Assembly (NCBI RefSeq): GCF_000346485.2
Contig: NZ_KQ976354.1
Location: 10,560,341 to 10,624,340 of the forward strand
DNA length: 64,000 nucleotides
Direction: 5' to 3'
Origin: Scytonema hofmannii PCC 7110
Lineage (GTDB): Bacteria; Cyanobacteriota; Cyanobacteriia; Cyanobacteriales; Nostocaceae
A program made the position numbers and the translations under genes. The notes beneath the pieces are model-generated. The model ran no database searches, had not been told where the DNA came from, and saw only the letters and a program-made list of their open reading frames with translations. Below, one piece after another: positions 51,284 through 60,916 of this stretch. Numbering within the stretch: the first letter of the stretch is position 1; each line of letters opens with the position of its first letter.

Positions 51284-52732
51284 ATGAGTTACATAATATT
51301 AAAATCCAGGGTCATCGCTGAAATTAAAGAGTGTCTAATTCTAGCAGTTCCTTTAGCTGGAGCACAGCTATCTCAAGGAGCGACAACGTTTGTCGATACA
51401 GTCATGATGGGCATTTTGGGAAGCCAAATCATTGCAGCCGGAGCATTAGGAGCGTCTATATTTCACATACTTATGTATATGGGTTCTGGAATCGTTTCCT
51501 CCGTGAGTCCGCTAGCTGCTGAAGCCTATGGAGCCGGACGAGTCGAGCAAGTGAGTCGGGTGGTACGACAAGGTTTGTTGTTATCACTCATCTTGGCAGT
51601 TCCGACAACATTAATTATATGGCATGGTGGAACACTACTGCGCTTGTTCGGGCAAGAACCGAAAACTGTGGCATTAGCAGAAGAGTATTTGAGGGCGATC
51701 GCATGGGGCTATCTACCAGGGTTGGGGTTTGCCGTTCTGAAAAGTTTTGTCTCAGCCTTATCAAAACCCCGTCCCGTGATTGCGATCGTCATAGGTGGTA
51801 CGTTGCTCAACATTGTAGGTAACTATATTTTAATGTTCGGTAAATATGGCTTTCCTGCATTAGGTTTAGCGGGAATTGGTTATGCAAGCGCTTTCTCCTT
51901 TTGGGCAATGTTTGCTGCTTTGGCAATTTACATCCTCAACCACCCTCAACTGCGAATCTACGTTGCATTTTCTGCATTGCATCAATTTGAACGTAAAGTC
52001 TTTTGGGAATTGATGCAAGTTGGTGTACCCATTGGCGTACTAGCAGGAGTCGAAGGTGGGTTTTTCACCTGCGTCACTTTTTTAATGGGACAATTGGGAA
52101 CAGTGACATTAGCAGCCCATCAAATTGCTTTTCAGACAGCAATTCTTACCTTTATGATTCCAGTTGGACTTTCAATAGCAACAACTGTGAGAGTTGGGCA
52201 ACTCGTGGGGCAAGAAAACCCCAAAGGGGCGCGACTGGCAGGATTTGTCGGTATTGGCATGGCTGCAGTGTTCATGGCAGCAATGGGCATTTTGTTCTGG
52301 GCATTTCCAGAGAGGATCGTGTCACTTTATATTGATACTACCGATCCTAAGAATGTAGCTGTCGTCAGTTTGGCAAAGCAACTTCTGGGAGTAGCAGCAA
52401 TGTTCCAAATTGCAGATGGCATTCAAGTGGCTGCGGCTGGTGCGTTGCGAGGATTAAAGGATACTCGAATTCCCCTTTTGATAGGTGCTTTAGCATATTG
52501 GGGCATTGGCTTAACCTGTGGTTACACACTTGGTTTGTTGTTGGGATTGGGTGGCGTTGGCTTATGGTGGGGCTTTGTCATGGGTGATCCTGAGAGATGG
52601 AAGTTATCGGAATTTTTAGTACTTCTCTCTCCTTTTCTCGCTCCCGATGGGTATGCCTCGTCAATAGCTTTGCAGGCTTGCTGCTACTATATATGCACGG
52701 GTAATCCAAACACGTCGAGAACGCATGGGTAG
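51284..52732 (+). pseudogene. MATE family efflux transporter, 3' end replaced by an IS607-type insertion
   Basis: The first about 434 residues are a good MATE/NorM transporter with eleven membrane helices (AVPLAGAQLSQGATTFVDTV, MMGILGSQIIAAGALGASIF, GMAAVFMAAMGILFWAFPER, DGIQVAAAGALRGLKDTRIP). After GLWWGFVMG the sequence changes abruptly into 48 residues without membrane character (GDPERWKLSEFLVLLSPFLA and onward), read from the end of the inserted element. The last helix and tail of the transporter are missing. No clear continuation is seen on the far side at 55.1 kb, apart from a short possible stretch. It could still make a shortened product, but function is doubtful. Confidence 0.82.
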
Positions 52733-52744
52733 AACCACTAACCC
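52583..52744 (-). ncRNA. Candidate TnpB guide RNA (reRNA/omega RNA) region
   Basis: In IS200/IS605/IS607 elements the guide RNA overlaps the end of tnpB and extends to the element end, with the guide taken from flanking DNA. The 160 bases after the tnpB stop fit that position and read toward the MATE gene. I see no diagnostic structure, so the call is positional only. Confidence 0.35.
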
Positions 52745-54280
52745 TTACACAGCTACCATGCCAAATGCCTTTCTGGCTGCTTGGGTAGCAAGTAAACCCT
52801 GTTTTTCAACTTTCAACCTGGGCTTTTGGTAATATCTCGCAAAAAAACGTAGACCTATATTTCGGGCGGCGTTCAGATCGGCATTGCCTCTATGTTCAAC
52901 GGTGTCGGAACAAATATAATTTGGCGCTCCCGTACTGTAATCAACTTTCTCCAATGATTTATTCATGATTATTTGAAAAAGTCTGGCGACATCAGTACTA
53001 AATTGAGCTTCTATTCTGGAAACTAACGAATCTTCTTCTTCGTTGCCATTACATAATGCACAATGCCTGCTTGTATCTTTTGGTGAGACTTGAGCCGTGA
53101 TAATTCCATAAGACTGAAAAGCTTTGTATTTGGTTCGTTTCCGAATTTTCGACGAGAGCCAATAAGCTCTTTTTTGATTAGAACGACGGCTAAATTTCGC
53201 TCTATCGGGTCGAAGATTAGTTAAACACTCAAATACAATTACTGTCGCTCCATACTGATGAGCAAAGTCAGCTATACGTTTAGAGATTCGATGAGATTCG
53301 TAATTATCTCTATTCTTAATTTTCTCAAAGCGTTGAGAATTATCACCAATCTTTTTAACTCCAAAACCTTTATTTGTCTTGGAACTAGCTACTGCAATTA
53401 AACCTAACTCACGCTTCCTACGATGTTGGATAGTATCATTACCCTTAACAAAGAGAGTGGCAATCTCGGTAACGCTACCCGTAACGTCGGAGTGTAGAAT
53501 TGTTGCTACAGCTATATCACCATCAAGATTTAGATCTACGTTGCAAGTTGTTAATCCATCAGGGTTCAATGCTTGTTGAGCCAGTTTCCCGTTGGATTTG
53601 ACTTGTTTAATCACAGGAACATGAAGATGTAACCTATCTTTTAAAACCAGCGTGGGACTTCCCCATTCATAACCATAAGGAAGTTCTCTACCTTCTAGGT
53701 TGATAGGCTGCTTCATAAAAACCCATCTGTTGCCTGTCCACAGTTTTAATATGATTGATGAACCGTCAAACTCCTTGTACATCCCACGATAGAAAGTAGG
53801 ATGAATGTTTGTATAATTACGAGGTGGTAGCGGTGGTTTATCTGTGAACTTTTTCGGAGTGTATTTCTGGCCCTTAGCTTCAGAAATGGCTAATTTCTTG
53901 GCTTGTTTTTCTTCATGCTTATCTCTACGTAACTCCCATTTTTTATAGTTCGAGTCCCAAGACTTTGCTATACCAAAAGCGGTTTTAATGCAAGAACGAC
54001 GCATGTCTTGAACTGTGTTGATCTGCAAGGGAATTTCCGGGGAGGGTCTTTGTTTGGTAATTAATGTTAATTTCTCTACAACGCTATACAAGTCATCAGA
54101 TTTTAAATTGAGTAGCTCTAAATTCTCCAGAAATACCAAAACATAAAACTCAGTTGTATCTGCGTACAATTGTTTGGTAGTAATAATATGTTTAACTATT
54201 TCTTCCCTGTAAGCAGTTTCACTTTTAGCTCTTAATATCACTGTCTTTTGAACTTCAATATGTCCTTTGACTCGCCCCAC
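52745..54280 (-). CDS. tnpB: TnpB RNA-guided endonuclease of an IS607-type element
   Basis: The 511-residue protein is longer than classical TnpB (about 400). RuvC residues are visible: Asp249 in CNVDLNLDGDIAVATI, Glu351 in ATVIVFECLTNL, and Asp468 in EHRGNADLNAARNIG. The zinc-finger part has CALC (407-410) but the second pair is reduced to one Cys (YICSDT), so the zinc site may be altered. A basic segment RRSNQKRAYWLSSKIRKRTK lies between. It probably cuts DNA using a guide made from the element end, helping the element persist. tnpA lies just upstream on the same strand. Confidence 0.9.
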   Translation of the reverse strand: MGRVKGHIEVQKTVILRAKSETAYREEIVKHIITTKQLYADTTEFYVLVFLENLELLNLKSDDLYSVVEKLTLITKQRPSPEIPLQINTVQDMRRSCIKTAFGIAKSWDSNYKKWELRRDKHEEKQAKKLAISEAKGQKYTPKKFTDKPPLPPRNYTNIHPTFYRGMYKEFDGSSIILKLWTGNRWVFMKQPINLEGRELPYGYEWGSPTLVLKDRLHLHVPVIKQVKSNGKLAQQALNPDGLTTCNVDLNLDGDIAVATILHSDVTGSVTEIATLFVKGNDTIQHRRKRELGLIAVASSKTNKGFGVKKIGDNSQRFEKIKNRDNYESHRISKRIADFAHQYGATVIVFECLTNLRPDRAKFSRRSNQKRAYWLSSKIRKRTKYKAFQSYGIITAQVSPKDTSRHCALCNGNEEEDSLVSRIEAQFSTDVARLFQIIMNKSLEKVDYSTGAPNYICSDTVEHRGNADLNAARNIGLRFFARYYQKPRLKVEKQGLLATQAARKAFGMVAV

Positions 54281-54341
54281 GTTGTATCACCTCCTTCGCT
54301 TGACTGTTTTAGTATACAAAAATGTCCCCGACATTTCCGAT

Positions 54342-54950
54342 TTAGACATCATTCTTCATGGAATCTTCATCTAATTTTTCTACTTCTAAAGTTTTTCTGA
54401 TCGGTTTTTCATACTTTCGCAAGCCGTAAAGCCTTGCAGAAAAACAATGCATGATTGCTAGCAGATCTTGCACTAACTCTTGTTGAGGAGAAAGCACGAC
54501 TTGATTCAACACAATAACTTTACAATCAAATTGAGCACAAAGCCAAACTACAAGGTCAAAACCGAACCTGACCAACCGATCTGAATAAGCTACTACTATT
54601 TCTTTTACTTCGCGATTAATCACTCTTTCTAATATCGATAAAAGCTTTTTCCGCTTAAAGTTCAACCCCGAACCTACTTCGTAAATCATCTCTCCTTTAG
54701 GGTAGCGCGAGCGTAAAAAATCTAACTGCCGTTGCAAATCATCCTTTTGAGAATGCGTTGAGACTCGTCCATATATGATGACTGCTCGGTCGTCCTCCCC
54801 AATCATCTTTCTGAGGGAGGTCACATCGTATCGGCGATAACCACTCTCAGCTTTGATAAAGTCAATTTTCCCGGCGTCTGCCCACTTAGCTAGAGTTTTT
54901 GGATGAAAGCCTGTTAGTTCTGCGGCGTCTTTAGGACTGATATAAGGCAT
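54342..54950 (-). CDS. tnpA: IS607-family serine recombinase TnpA
   Basis: The protein of about 202 residues starts with a MerR-like helix-turn-helix (MPYISPKDAAELTGFHPKTL, then YRRYDVTSLRKMIG) and continues into a serine recombinase catalytic domain with the nucleophile in IIYGRVSTHSQKDDLQRQL and the Arg segment VAYSDRLVRFGFDLV. Typical IS607 TnpA length and N-terminus favour the ATG at 54950. Longer in-frame starts at 55007 and 55106 add residues that do not look like the family. It lies 61 bases upstream of tnpB. Confidence 0.9.
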   Translation of the reverse strand: MPYISPKDAAELTGFHPKTLAKWADAGKIDFIKAESGYRRYDVTSLRKMIGEDDRAVIIYGRVSTHSQKDDLQRQLDFLRSRYPKGEMIYEVGSGLNFKRKKLLSILERVINREVKEIVVAYSDRLVRFGFDLVVWLCAQFDCKVIVLNQVVLSPQQELVQDLLAIMHCFSARLYGLRKYEKPIRKTLEVEKLDEDSMKNDV

Positions 54951-55198
54951 AAACTCAGAAATAGTATTAGATATCTTAAAATTAACACTAATTCCGACTT
55001 GTTCCATGAAACCGTTACTAGCTACGTCTCTTGCTTTAGCAGCCGCCATTTTAACATGGCGGTTTAGCACGATTGAGATACAGCAGCAATTTACAGCAGT
55101 TTTCAAGGTCTAAAACCACACCGCTGTGGCGTTTGATTCGTTGGGCGCTGTTCATACAAAGTTAGAAGCACGGGAGTTTTGCACTTCTCGTCTTACTG

Positions 55199-56077
55199 TT
55201 AAACAGCATTTATCCAAAAATCAGCTGTGACGATTTTACCATTGCGATTGAACTGACCCCAGAGCTTATACTTTCCTGCTTGAGGAAAGCTAGTTATAAA
55301 ATGAACCTGTCCTGCGGGGGTATCTTTCAGCGCGTGAGCATGAATGTAATTTTCTGCTTTCAATGGATTTGACTGCCGTAAGATGACTAAATGTCCTCTT
55401 TCTCCCAAGTAAGGCTGCAAGTCTGTAAGCGGTTGATTATTAGAAGCATCTAGTAATTTAAACATCAAAGTAACTTCTTTACCTGCTTTCACAGTTGGTT
55501 TAGAAAGAGCGAGATTGATTTTAGTATCATTGAAAGTTTTACTGTGATTTAGGTCAATTTCTGGAGCAGCAATACTGTTTCCAGTAACTTGTGTTTTTAA
55601 TACTGAGACTTGTTCTATTTGACCAGCAGGTTTGTAGTCACTAAAAAATGTGTAACCACCTGCTTGCGGAAAATGGGCTTCAACTTCAAACTGCCCATTT
55701 TCTTTATATGTGGGATGAAGATGACTAAAAAACTGAAGATCATCACTGACAAGAATGAGGTGCATTAACTTTTCTTGGAAAGTGTCAAAGTTTGCAATTG
55801 CTTTCCCATCAGAATCTTGAACGCCAATCACTATCGGAATATTTTTATTATGGGTAATGATGCTTGGAACTTTGAGTTTTGCCTGAGTAAATGCTTTCTT
55901 CCTATTACCCGCGCCACTTGTTGAATGTTCTCTGCGATCGCTCTCATCCATCGAATGCTCCTCATGCTGATGTGTGGCAGCAGATATTGGTTTCCCTTCT
56001 TCTCTAAGTAATAAGGAGCAACTTTGAGCTAGTATCAAAGTAGTTGTTATAGTAATTGCATTCAGAAATCGATTCAT
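55199..56077 (-). CDS. Secreted His-rich protein of the copper locus
   Basis: The 292-residue protein has a signal segment with Cys at its end (LILAQSCS), perhaps a lipoprotein although the lipobox is unusual, and a His-rich stretch (HQHEEHSMDESDRREHS). Two repeats of an Ig-like/YtkA-like unit follow (about 75-165 with HLILVSDDLQFFSHLHP; about 185-290 with GHLVILRQ and YIHAHALKD), each ending FPQAGKY/GGYTF-like. The paired His motifs suggest metal binding in the periplasm. Next to a copper chaperone, cupredoxin remnant and CopA on the same strand, copper storage or delivery is plausible. I cannot assign a named family. Confidence 0.75.
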   Translation of the reverse strand: MNRFLNAITITTTLILAQSCSLLLREEGKPISAATHQHEEHSMDESDRREHSTSGAGNRKKAFTQAKLKVPSIITHNKNIPIVIGVQDSDGKAIANFDTFQEKLMHLILVSDDLQFFSHLHPTYKENGQFEVEAHFPQAGGYTFFSDYKPAGQIEQVSVLKTQVTGNSIAAPEIDLNHSKTFNDTKINLALSKPTVKAGKEVTLMFKLLDASNNQPLTDLQPYLGERGHLVILRQSNPLKAENYIHAHALKDTPAGQVHFITSFPQAGKYKLWGQFNRNGKIVTADFWINAV

Positions 56078-56259
56078 TGATTTTGCTCCATTTTTTAAAC
56101 AGATAACTAACTCCTAGACAAATCGTCAGTGGGATCGGAAAAAGCTAGCCCATACGATTCACATCTCTTGCTAAAAGCAGAAGAACTTTTTTGAAATAAA
56201 TATTTGACTATCAGCAATTAGTTAAATGCTAATTACTGATAGTAGAAAAGCTCAAATTC

Positions 56260-56454
56260 CTAAACAGATGGATAGCCGATAGCAGCTATTATTTCTTTAA
56301 TTTTTGTCTCAGATACTTGAGTTTTTATACTGACAAGTTTTGTTTTTGGATCGGCTTGCACTGTGGCTGTAGAATCAATTGATTGAATTGCTTTGGTAAT
56401 AGTCTTCGCGCAAGCAAAACAAGCCAGTTTGGGAACCGTTAGTTGCAGAGTCAT
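56260..56454 (-). CDS. Small HMA copper chaperone, copy 2
   Basis: The 64-residue protein is a single HMA domain with the metal site in LACFACAKT (CxxC) and the strands TLQLTVPK and KLVSIKTQVS. It is a close paralogue of the chaperone at 23793; both end IGYP followed by two residues. The ATG at 56454 is preferred, with AAGGAA upstream; the frame could start at 56505. It lies downstream of the copper ATPase and broken cupredoxin genes. Confidence 0.9.
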   Translation of the reverse strand: MTLQLTVPKLACFACAKTITKAIQSIDSTATVQADPKTKLVSIKTQVSETKIKEIIAAIGYPSV

Positions 56455-56527
56455 AGTATTGAATTCCTTATTGAGGATGGCTAAGTCAAAGTCCGGTATT
56501 AGCAATTTATCAAAGCACTTGCTCAGA

Positions 56528-57038
56528 TTATGACGTTGGAAGTTCTGGTGTTTTCACTGCTTTTGATGCTGACTCTGTAGGCAAAGAAAGCTCTGGTTGG
56601 ATCTGGTGAGTAGATTGAGAAGTCGTTACTGGAGTTGCTTTTGCAGTGGAGTCAGTAGGTTGAACTTCTATAACTCCTCGGAACATATTCATCCCGCAGT
56701 TGAAGGTATAAGTACCTGCTTTGTCGGGTCTGAACTCAATGGATGTGACCTCCATCTACAGTAATGCTAACTTCTTGAATACCATCATGGGCTTCGGCTT
56801 TTTGGGACTTAGGTTTACTCAAGAGAAACCACCAGATTTCTAGTCCGATTAACCCCAAGCCGCCTGTTGTCACTGCACCTTTTACCCAGAATGGTTGCTC
56901 AATAGGGCGGAACTGAGTTGTCTGCGATCGCTCAGTCGTTGGCATTTCATGATTCATCTGTGTAACTGCTTTACCTGAGGCAACACTAAATACCAATCCT
57001 AAGCTTGCTATACTGCCAAGAATTACTTTACTCAACAT
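56528..57038 (-). pseudogene. Cupredoxin-domain membrane protein with internal deletion and frameshift
   Basis: The first frame (57038 to 56736) encodes a membrane-anchored N-terminal part (TGGLGLIGLEIWWFLLSKPK) and the start of a cupredoxin (IQEVSITVDGGHIH), then a stop. An overlapping frame (56755 to 56528) continues with the end of the domain (TSIEFRPDKAGTYTFNCGMN) and a Ser/Thr-rich tail. Relatives found next to copper ATPases have about 45 more residues between these parts, with a copper-binding Cys. So a deletion joined the two halves out of frame. One Cys-Met site (NCGMNMF) survives in the second half. The C-terminal piece has an ATG but no signal, so a working product is unlikely. Confidence 0.75.
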
Positions 57039-57049
57039 TTGCTACCTCC

Positions 57050-59311
57050 TTATGCTACTGCTTTAGCTTGAAATTTACGCAAACGTAGCGCATTTGTCAC
57101 AACTGAAACCGAGCTAAATGCCATTGCTGCACCCGCAATGATGGGGTTAAGCAACCAACCGAAGATGGGGAAGAGAATTCCAGCTGCAATTGGAATTCCA
57201 GCAACATTGTAGATGAAGGCGAAGAATAAGTTTTGTCGAATATTGCGAATTGTAGCGCGGCTTAATTGAATGGCAGTGACTATGCTTCGTAAATCACCGG
57301 AGATGAGCGTGATGTCACTGGCGGCGATCGCGACATCTGTACCAGTGCCAATTGCCATTCCCACATCGGCTTGGGCTAACGCTGGTGCATCATTGATACC
57401 ATCTCCAACCATGGCCACAATCTTTCCTTCTGATTGCAGTTTCTGCACTGTAGCGGCTTTTTGCTCCGGGCGGACTTCTGCCAAAACGCGCTTGATACCA
57501 ACTTCACGAGCAATGGTTTCTGCGGTGCGGCGATTATCACCCGTAAGCATCACCACTTCTAAACCTAGTTTTTGCAAAGCGCGAATTGCTTGTATGGAGG
57601 TGGGTTTGATAGCATCAGAAATACCCATCAATCCCTGAATTTGTCCGTCAACCGCAATCCAAATCGCAGTTTTACCTAAATACTCCAAACGCTCTTTATC
57701 TTGTTGCAAGGCTTGAGTGTTAATACCCAATTCTTCCATCCAGCGTTGCGTACCAATTTGCACAAGATGACCAGAAACTATACCCCGTACACCACTGCCT
57801 GTAATTGCTTCAAACTCCTTGACATCTACTAACTTCACTTCTTGAGATTGGGCGTATCTCACAACCGCTTCCGCCAGTGGATGTTCAGAATTGCGTTCCA
57901 CAGATGCCGTAAGTTGCACCAACCTCATTTCGTTACCATTAGCAGTACCGTTAACGGTGACAAAATCGGTGACTGTTGGTTTACCCTGAGTAATGGTTCC
58001 AGTTTTGTCCAGCACGATTGTTTGGATTTTATGCGCTAGTTCCAAGCTTTCGGCACCTTTAATCAAAATGCCATTTTCTGCACCAATACCCGTTCCTACC
58101 ATGACAGAAGTTGGTGTGGCTAAACCCAGCGCACAAGGACAGGCGATAATGAGTACTCCAACTGTGGTGATGAGTGCCAAAGTAACGTTGCCCGTGAAAT
58201 TAAACCAAATGATGAAAGTCAGCAGTGCGATCGCAATCACCGCAGGTACAAACCATCCAGTTACTTGGTCTGCTAATCTCTGAATTGGGGCTTTGGAACC
58301 CTGTGCTTGCTGTACTAGCTGGACAATCTGCGCCAGCACAGTATCGCTTCCGACTCGTGTCGCCCGAAACTTGAAACTCCCAGTTTTGTTAATGGTAGCT
58401 CCAATCACTTCATCGCCTGGTTGCTTTTTCACGGGCAAACTTTCCCCTGTCACCATCGCTTCATCAATTGTGGATGCTCCCTCAATGACTTCCCCGTCAA
58501 CAGGAATTTTCTCGCCCGGACGAACCAGTATCACATTTCCTATCTGTACTTCTTCAATTGGGACATCTACTTCTTGTCCATTGCGAATCAAACGCGCCGT
58601 TTTAGCTTGTAACCCAATTAGCTTGCGGATAGCTTCTGAGGTTTGTCCTTTAGCGCGATTTTCAAATAGTCTTCCTAGCAAAATCAGGGTCATGACGACA
58701 GCAGCAGTTTCATAATATACATCTTGCGTTAATCCCTGATTGATGAAAAAGCTGGGAAATAAGGTGGGAAACAGCGAATAAAAATACGCTGCACTTGTAC
58801 CCAAAGCAATTAGGGTATCCATTGTGGCAGCATGACGTTTTAAAGCTTTCCAAGCATTGATGTAGAAGGAGTAACCACACCAGAACTGTACTGGGGTAGT
58901 GAGTATCAACTGCACCCAAGGATTATGCAACCACATGGGGATAAAGGGTAAGTGCAACCCTGTCATCATTGGCAGTGACCCAATGAGCAATACAATGCTA
59001 ATGATGCCCCCCACCGTCACTTTTCGCATTAAATCGCGGGATTCTCTTAAGCGATGTCTTTTCTCAGCATCATCTTCTCCCGCCATCAGGTTTTGTTCTA
59101 GGAGTGGGTAGGCAGAGTAACCTGCTGCATCTACCGCCTCTTGAATGGCTTCTAAATCAGTTCTTCTAGGGTCATATTCAACTGTTGCCTGTTCTGCTCC
59201 AAAATTCACGATACATTCATTGACACCGGGGACAGAATTAATCGCGTCTTCAATGCTGCTGGCACAAGAGGCACAACTCATGCCGCGCAGTTTGAGTGTG
59301 GTATTCTCCAT
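57050..59311 (-). CDS. copA: Cu(I)-transporting P1B-type ATPase, copy 2
   Basis: The protein of about 753 residues exports or routes Cu(I). It has an HMA domain with [10 protein letters not shown], membrane helices, actuator TGES, ion site [14 protein letters not shown], phosphorylation motif [17 protein letters not shown] and hinge [16 protein letters not shown]. The paralogue at 24620 has an extra segment before the hinge that this one lacks. The ATG at 59311 is chosen: GGAG lies upstream, and the earlier ATG at 59371 is inside the MerR-type promoter. It is the first gene of the minus-strand copper unit that continues to 55199. Confidence 0.95.
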   Translation of the reverse strand: MENTTLKLRGMSCASCASSIEDAINSVPGVNECIVNFGAEQATVEYDPRRTDLEAIQEAVDAAGYSAYPLLEQNLMAGEDDAEKRHRLRESRDLMRKVTVGGIISIVLLIGSLPMMTGLHLPFIPMWLHNPWVQLILTTPVQFWCGYSFYINAWKALKRHAATMDTLIALGTSAAYFYSLFPTLFPSFFINQGLTQDVYYETAAVVMTLILLGRLFENRAKGQTSEAIRKLIGLQAKTARLIRNGQEVDVPIEEVQIGNVILVRPGEKIPVDGEVIEGASTIDEAMVTGESLPVKKQPGDEVIGATINKTGSFKFRATRVGSDTVLAQIVQLVQQAQGSKAPIQRLADQVTGWFVPAVIAIALLTFIIWFNFTGNVTLALITTVGVLIIACPCALGLATPTSVMVGTGIGAENGILIKGAESLELAHKIQTIVLDKTGTITQGKPTVTDFVTVNGTANGNEMRLVQLTASVERNSEHPLAEAVVRYAQSQEVKLVDVKEFEAITGSGVRGIVSGHLVQIGTQRWMEELGINTQALQQDKERLEYLGKTAIWIAVDGQIQGLMGISDAIKPTSIQAIRALQKLGLEVVMLTGDNRRTAETIAREVGIKRVLAEVRPEQKAATVQKLQSEGKIVAMVGDGINDAPALAQADVGMAIGTGTDVAIAASDITLISGDLRSIVTAIQLSRATIRNIRQNLFFAFIYNVAGIPIAAGILFPIFGWLLNPIIAGAAMAFSSVSVVTNALRLRKFQAKAVA

Positions 59312-59350
59312 CTGACTGCTCCAATGACTAAATGGCGCTAACGCTCTTTC

Positions 59351-59382
59351 ATCTTGAATGCTCCAGTACACTGGAGAGTCAA
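59351..59382 (-). promoter_or_regulatory. MerR-family (CueR-like) promoter with 20-base spacer
   Basis: On the minus strand a TTGACT -35 box (59382-59377) and a CAAGAT -10 box (59356-59351) are 20 bases apart. The dyad CTCCAGTGTACTGGAG (59376-59361) fills the spacer. Long spacers with a central dyad are the hallmark of metal-sensing MerR-type regulators such as CueR, ZntR and CadR. The start codon of copA copy 2 is 40 bases downstream of the -10. No MerR-type gene is in the window. Confidence 0.8.
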
Positions 59383-59602
59383 GGGTCGGGCTGAAAATTT
59401 TTTCAAGCGCATATTAGATGCGGCGCTATGAGTGCTTACACTTAGAGATGTAGATAATGAAAGCATCATGCGGAGACAGAGAAGAAACTTTAGAGTACCC
59501 ACCGCTCCTATCTCCCATATTCTCCCCACCTCATACTCACTACCGATGACAAAAATCGCTAAAGATTGATGTAATAAAAATGCTGTGAATCGTACTGGAG
59601 CA

Positions 59603-60694
59603 ATGACAAATCGGGTTTTGATTCTTGGAGGACGCGGACGGATTGGCAGTAGCGTTGCCCAGGATATTCTCACTCATACACAAGCAGAAGTTACTATTAC
59701 TGGACGTACCCCAGATAACGGAAGCCCCAATCCGCGACTCCATTATCTGGTTTTAGATTTGGCAGATGTGGAGAAACTTAGAAAAGCGATCGCATCTTCT
59801 AACATAGTTATCCATTGTGCAGGTCCGTTTCATTATAGAGACGCTAACGTTCTTAAAATCTGTATTGAACAAGGCGTTCACTATGCTGATGTCAGCGATC
59901 ACCGTTCTTTCACCAGAAAAGCCTTAGAGTATCATGATGCTGCTGTCAACGCTGGAGTGACTGCAATAATTAATACAGGAATATTCCCAGGTATTTCTAA
60001 CAGCATGGTACGTCAGGGCGTAGAACAATTGGATGAACCAGAAAAAATTCATTTAAGTTATTTAGTCTCTGGTTCCGGCGGTGCTGGTATCACCGTCATG
60101 CGAACAACTTTTTTAGGCTTGCAACAACCTTTTGAAGCTTGGATAGATGGTAATTGGCAGATAGTAAAACCTTACAGCCAGCGCGAAAACATTGATTTTC
60201 CCAACCCATACGGTCGCAGTGGAGTTTATTGGTTTGATATGCCAGAAACCTATACACTGCCTCATGCTTATCCATCTGTCAAAACTGTTATCACTAAATT
60301 TGGCTCAGTTCCTGATTTTTACAATCACATGACATGGATAGCTGCTCATATTTTTCCCAAATGGGTCATGCAGCAGCGAAGTGCAATTGAATTTTTAGCT
60401 CATGTCAGTCACTTCATGACTGATGTAACCAATCGCTTTAGCGGTATTGGTGTAGTAGTGCGCTCGGAAATTACTGGTCAAAAAGATGGAAAAGAAGCTG
60501 TTTTTTGCTCGACTTTAGTGCATAGAAACACAGCAGTTGCTTCTGGTTGCGGTACGGGTAGTATTGCCCAAATGTTACTTGATGGAAAGCTGAAAAAACC
60601 TGGTGTGACACCAGTGGAAGAAGCATTGCCAACAAACTTATTTGAACAAGCCATGCAAAGCCGAGGCATCAAAATTAATCATGAATGGTTTTGA
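59603..60694 (+). CDS. Saccharopine dehydrogenase-like NAD(P)-binding protein
   Basis: The 363-residue protein starts MTNRVLILGGRGRIGSSVAQ, a Rossmann fold, and continues with VVIHCAGPFHYRDANVLK-like sequence (here IVIHCAGPFHYRDANVLKIC), the conserved Cys/Ala-Gly-Pro-Phe turn of the saccharopine dehydrogenase-like family. VHYADVSDHRSF and TGIFPGISNSMV follow. Members include saccharopine reductases and lipid-linked oxidoreductases; the substrate is unknown. GGAG precedes the ATG at 59603. It is divergent from copA copy 2. Confidence 0.88.
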   Translation: MTNRVLILGGRGRIGSSVAQDILTHTQAEVTITGRTPDNGSPNPRLHYLVLDLADVEKLRKAIASSNIVIHCAGPFHYRDANVLKICIEQGVHYADVSDHRSFTRKALEYHDAAVNAGVTAIINTGIFPGISNSMVRQGVEQLDEPEKIHLSYLVSGSGGAGITVMRTTFLGLQQPFEAWIDGNWQIVKPYSQRENIDFPNPYGRSGVYWFDMPETYTLPHAYPSVKTVITKFGSVPDFYNHMTWIAAHIFPKWVMQQRSAIEFLAHVSHFMTDVTNRFSGIGVVVRSEITGQKDGKEAVFCSTLVHRNTAVASGCGTGSIAQMLLDGKLKKPGVTPVEEALPTNLFEQAMQSRGIKINHEWF

Positions 60695-60723
60695 TGCAAA
60701 ATTGGGTTTGAATTTGAAACACT

Positions 60724-60779
60724 TCAAATCCAAAATCTAAAATCCAAAATCCAAAATCTAAAATCCAAAATCCAAAATA
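60724..60779. repeat. CCAAAAT/CTAAAAT heptamer array
   Basis: Eight AATCCAA or AATCTAA units follow the saccharopine dehydrogenase-like gene, the same family as the arrays at 1436, 16212 and 22062. Confidence 0.9.
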
Positions 60780-60916
60780 GCATAACCTTTCTTTTGGCAG
60801 AAGTCAAAGTTGCATCCAGACGCGTAATATTCCTGTGAGGCTAAGAGTGTGTATCAGTATTTATCCCTACACTCAGCAAATCCAACCGCACAATGTATAA
60901 TCAGGAGGGTAGTCGT

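Larger units (their letters stand above)
52583..55115 (-). mobile_element. IS607-type insertion element (tnpA serine recombinase and tnpB)
   Basis: A MerR-HTH serine recombinase gene and a TnpB gene in that order on one strand define the IS607 group. The left boundary is set where the MATE protein breaks off, close to a GG dinucleotide in ATGGGTGATCC. The right boundary is uncertain; a CCACACCGCTGTGG hairpin near 55110-55125 may mark it. IS607 elements lack inverted ends and make no clear target duplication. Confidence 0.75.

Noticed and set aside
55106-55198. Short plus-strand reading CCGCTGTGGCGTTTGATTCG as the missing MATE C-terminus
   Set aside because: The peptide LWRLIRWALFIQS ends soon and shares only a loose WR pattern with MATE tails; it cannot be told from chance.
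59312-59371. Upstream start for copA copy 2 at 59371
   Set aside because: This ATG lies within the MerR-type dyad and would place the promoter inside the coding region; the 59311 start fits the family and has GGAG upstream.
59338-59673. 111-codon minus-strand frame between copA and the saccharopine dehydrogenase-like gene
   Set aside because: It overlaps the plus-strand gene start and the promoter; I considered it as a MerR regulator but it has no helix-turn-helix or metal-binding cysteines.
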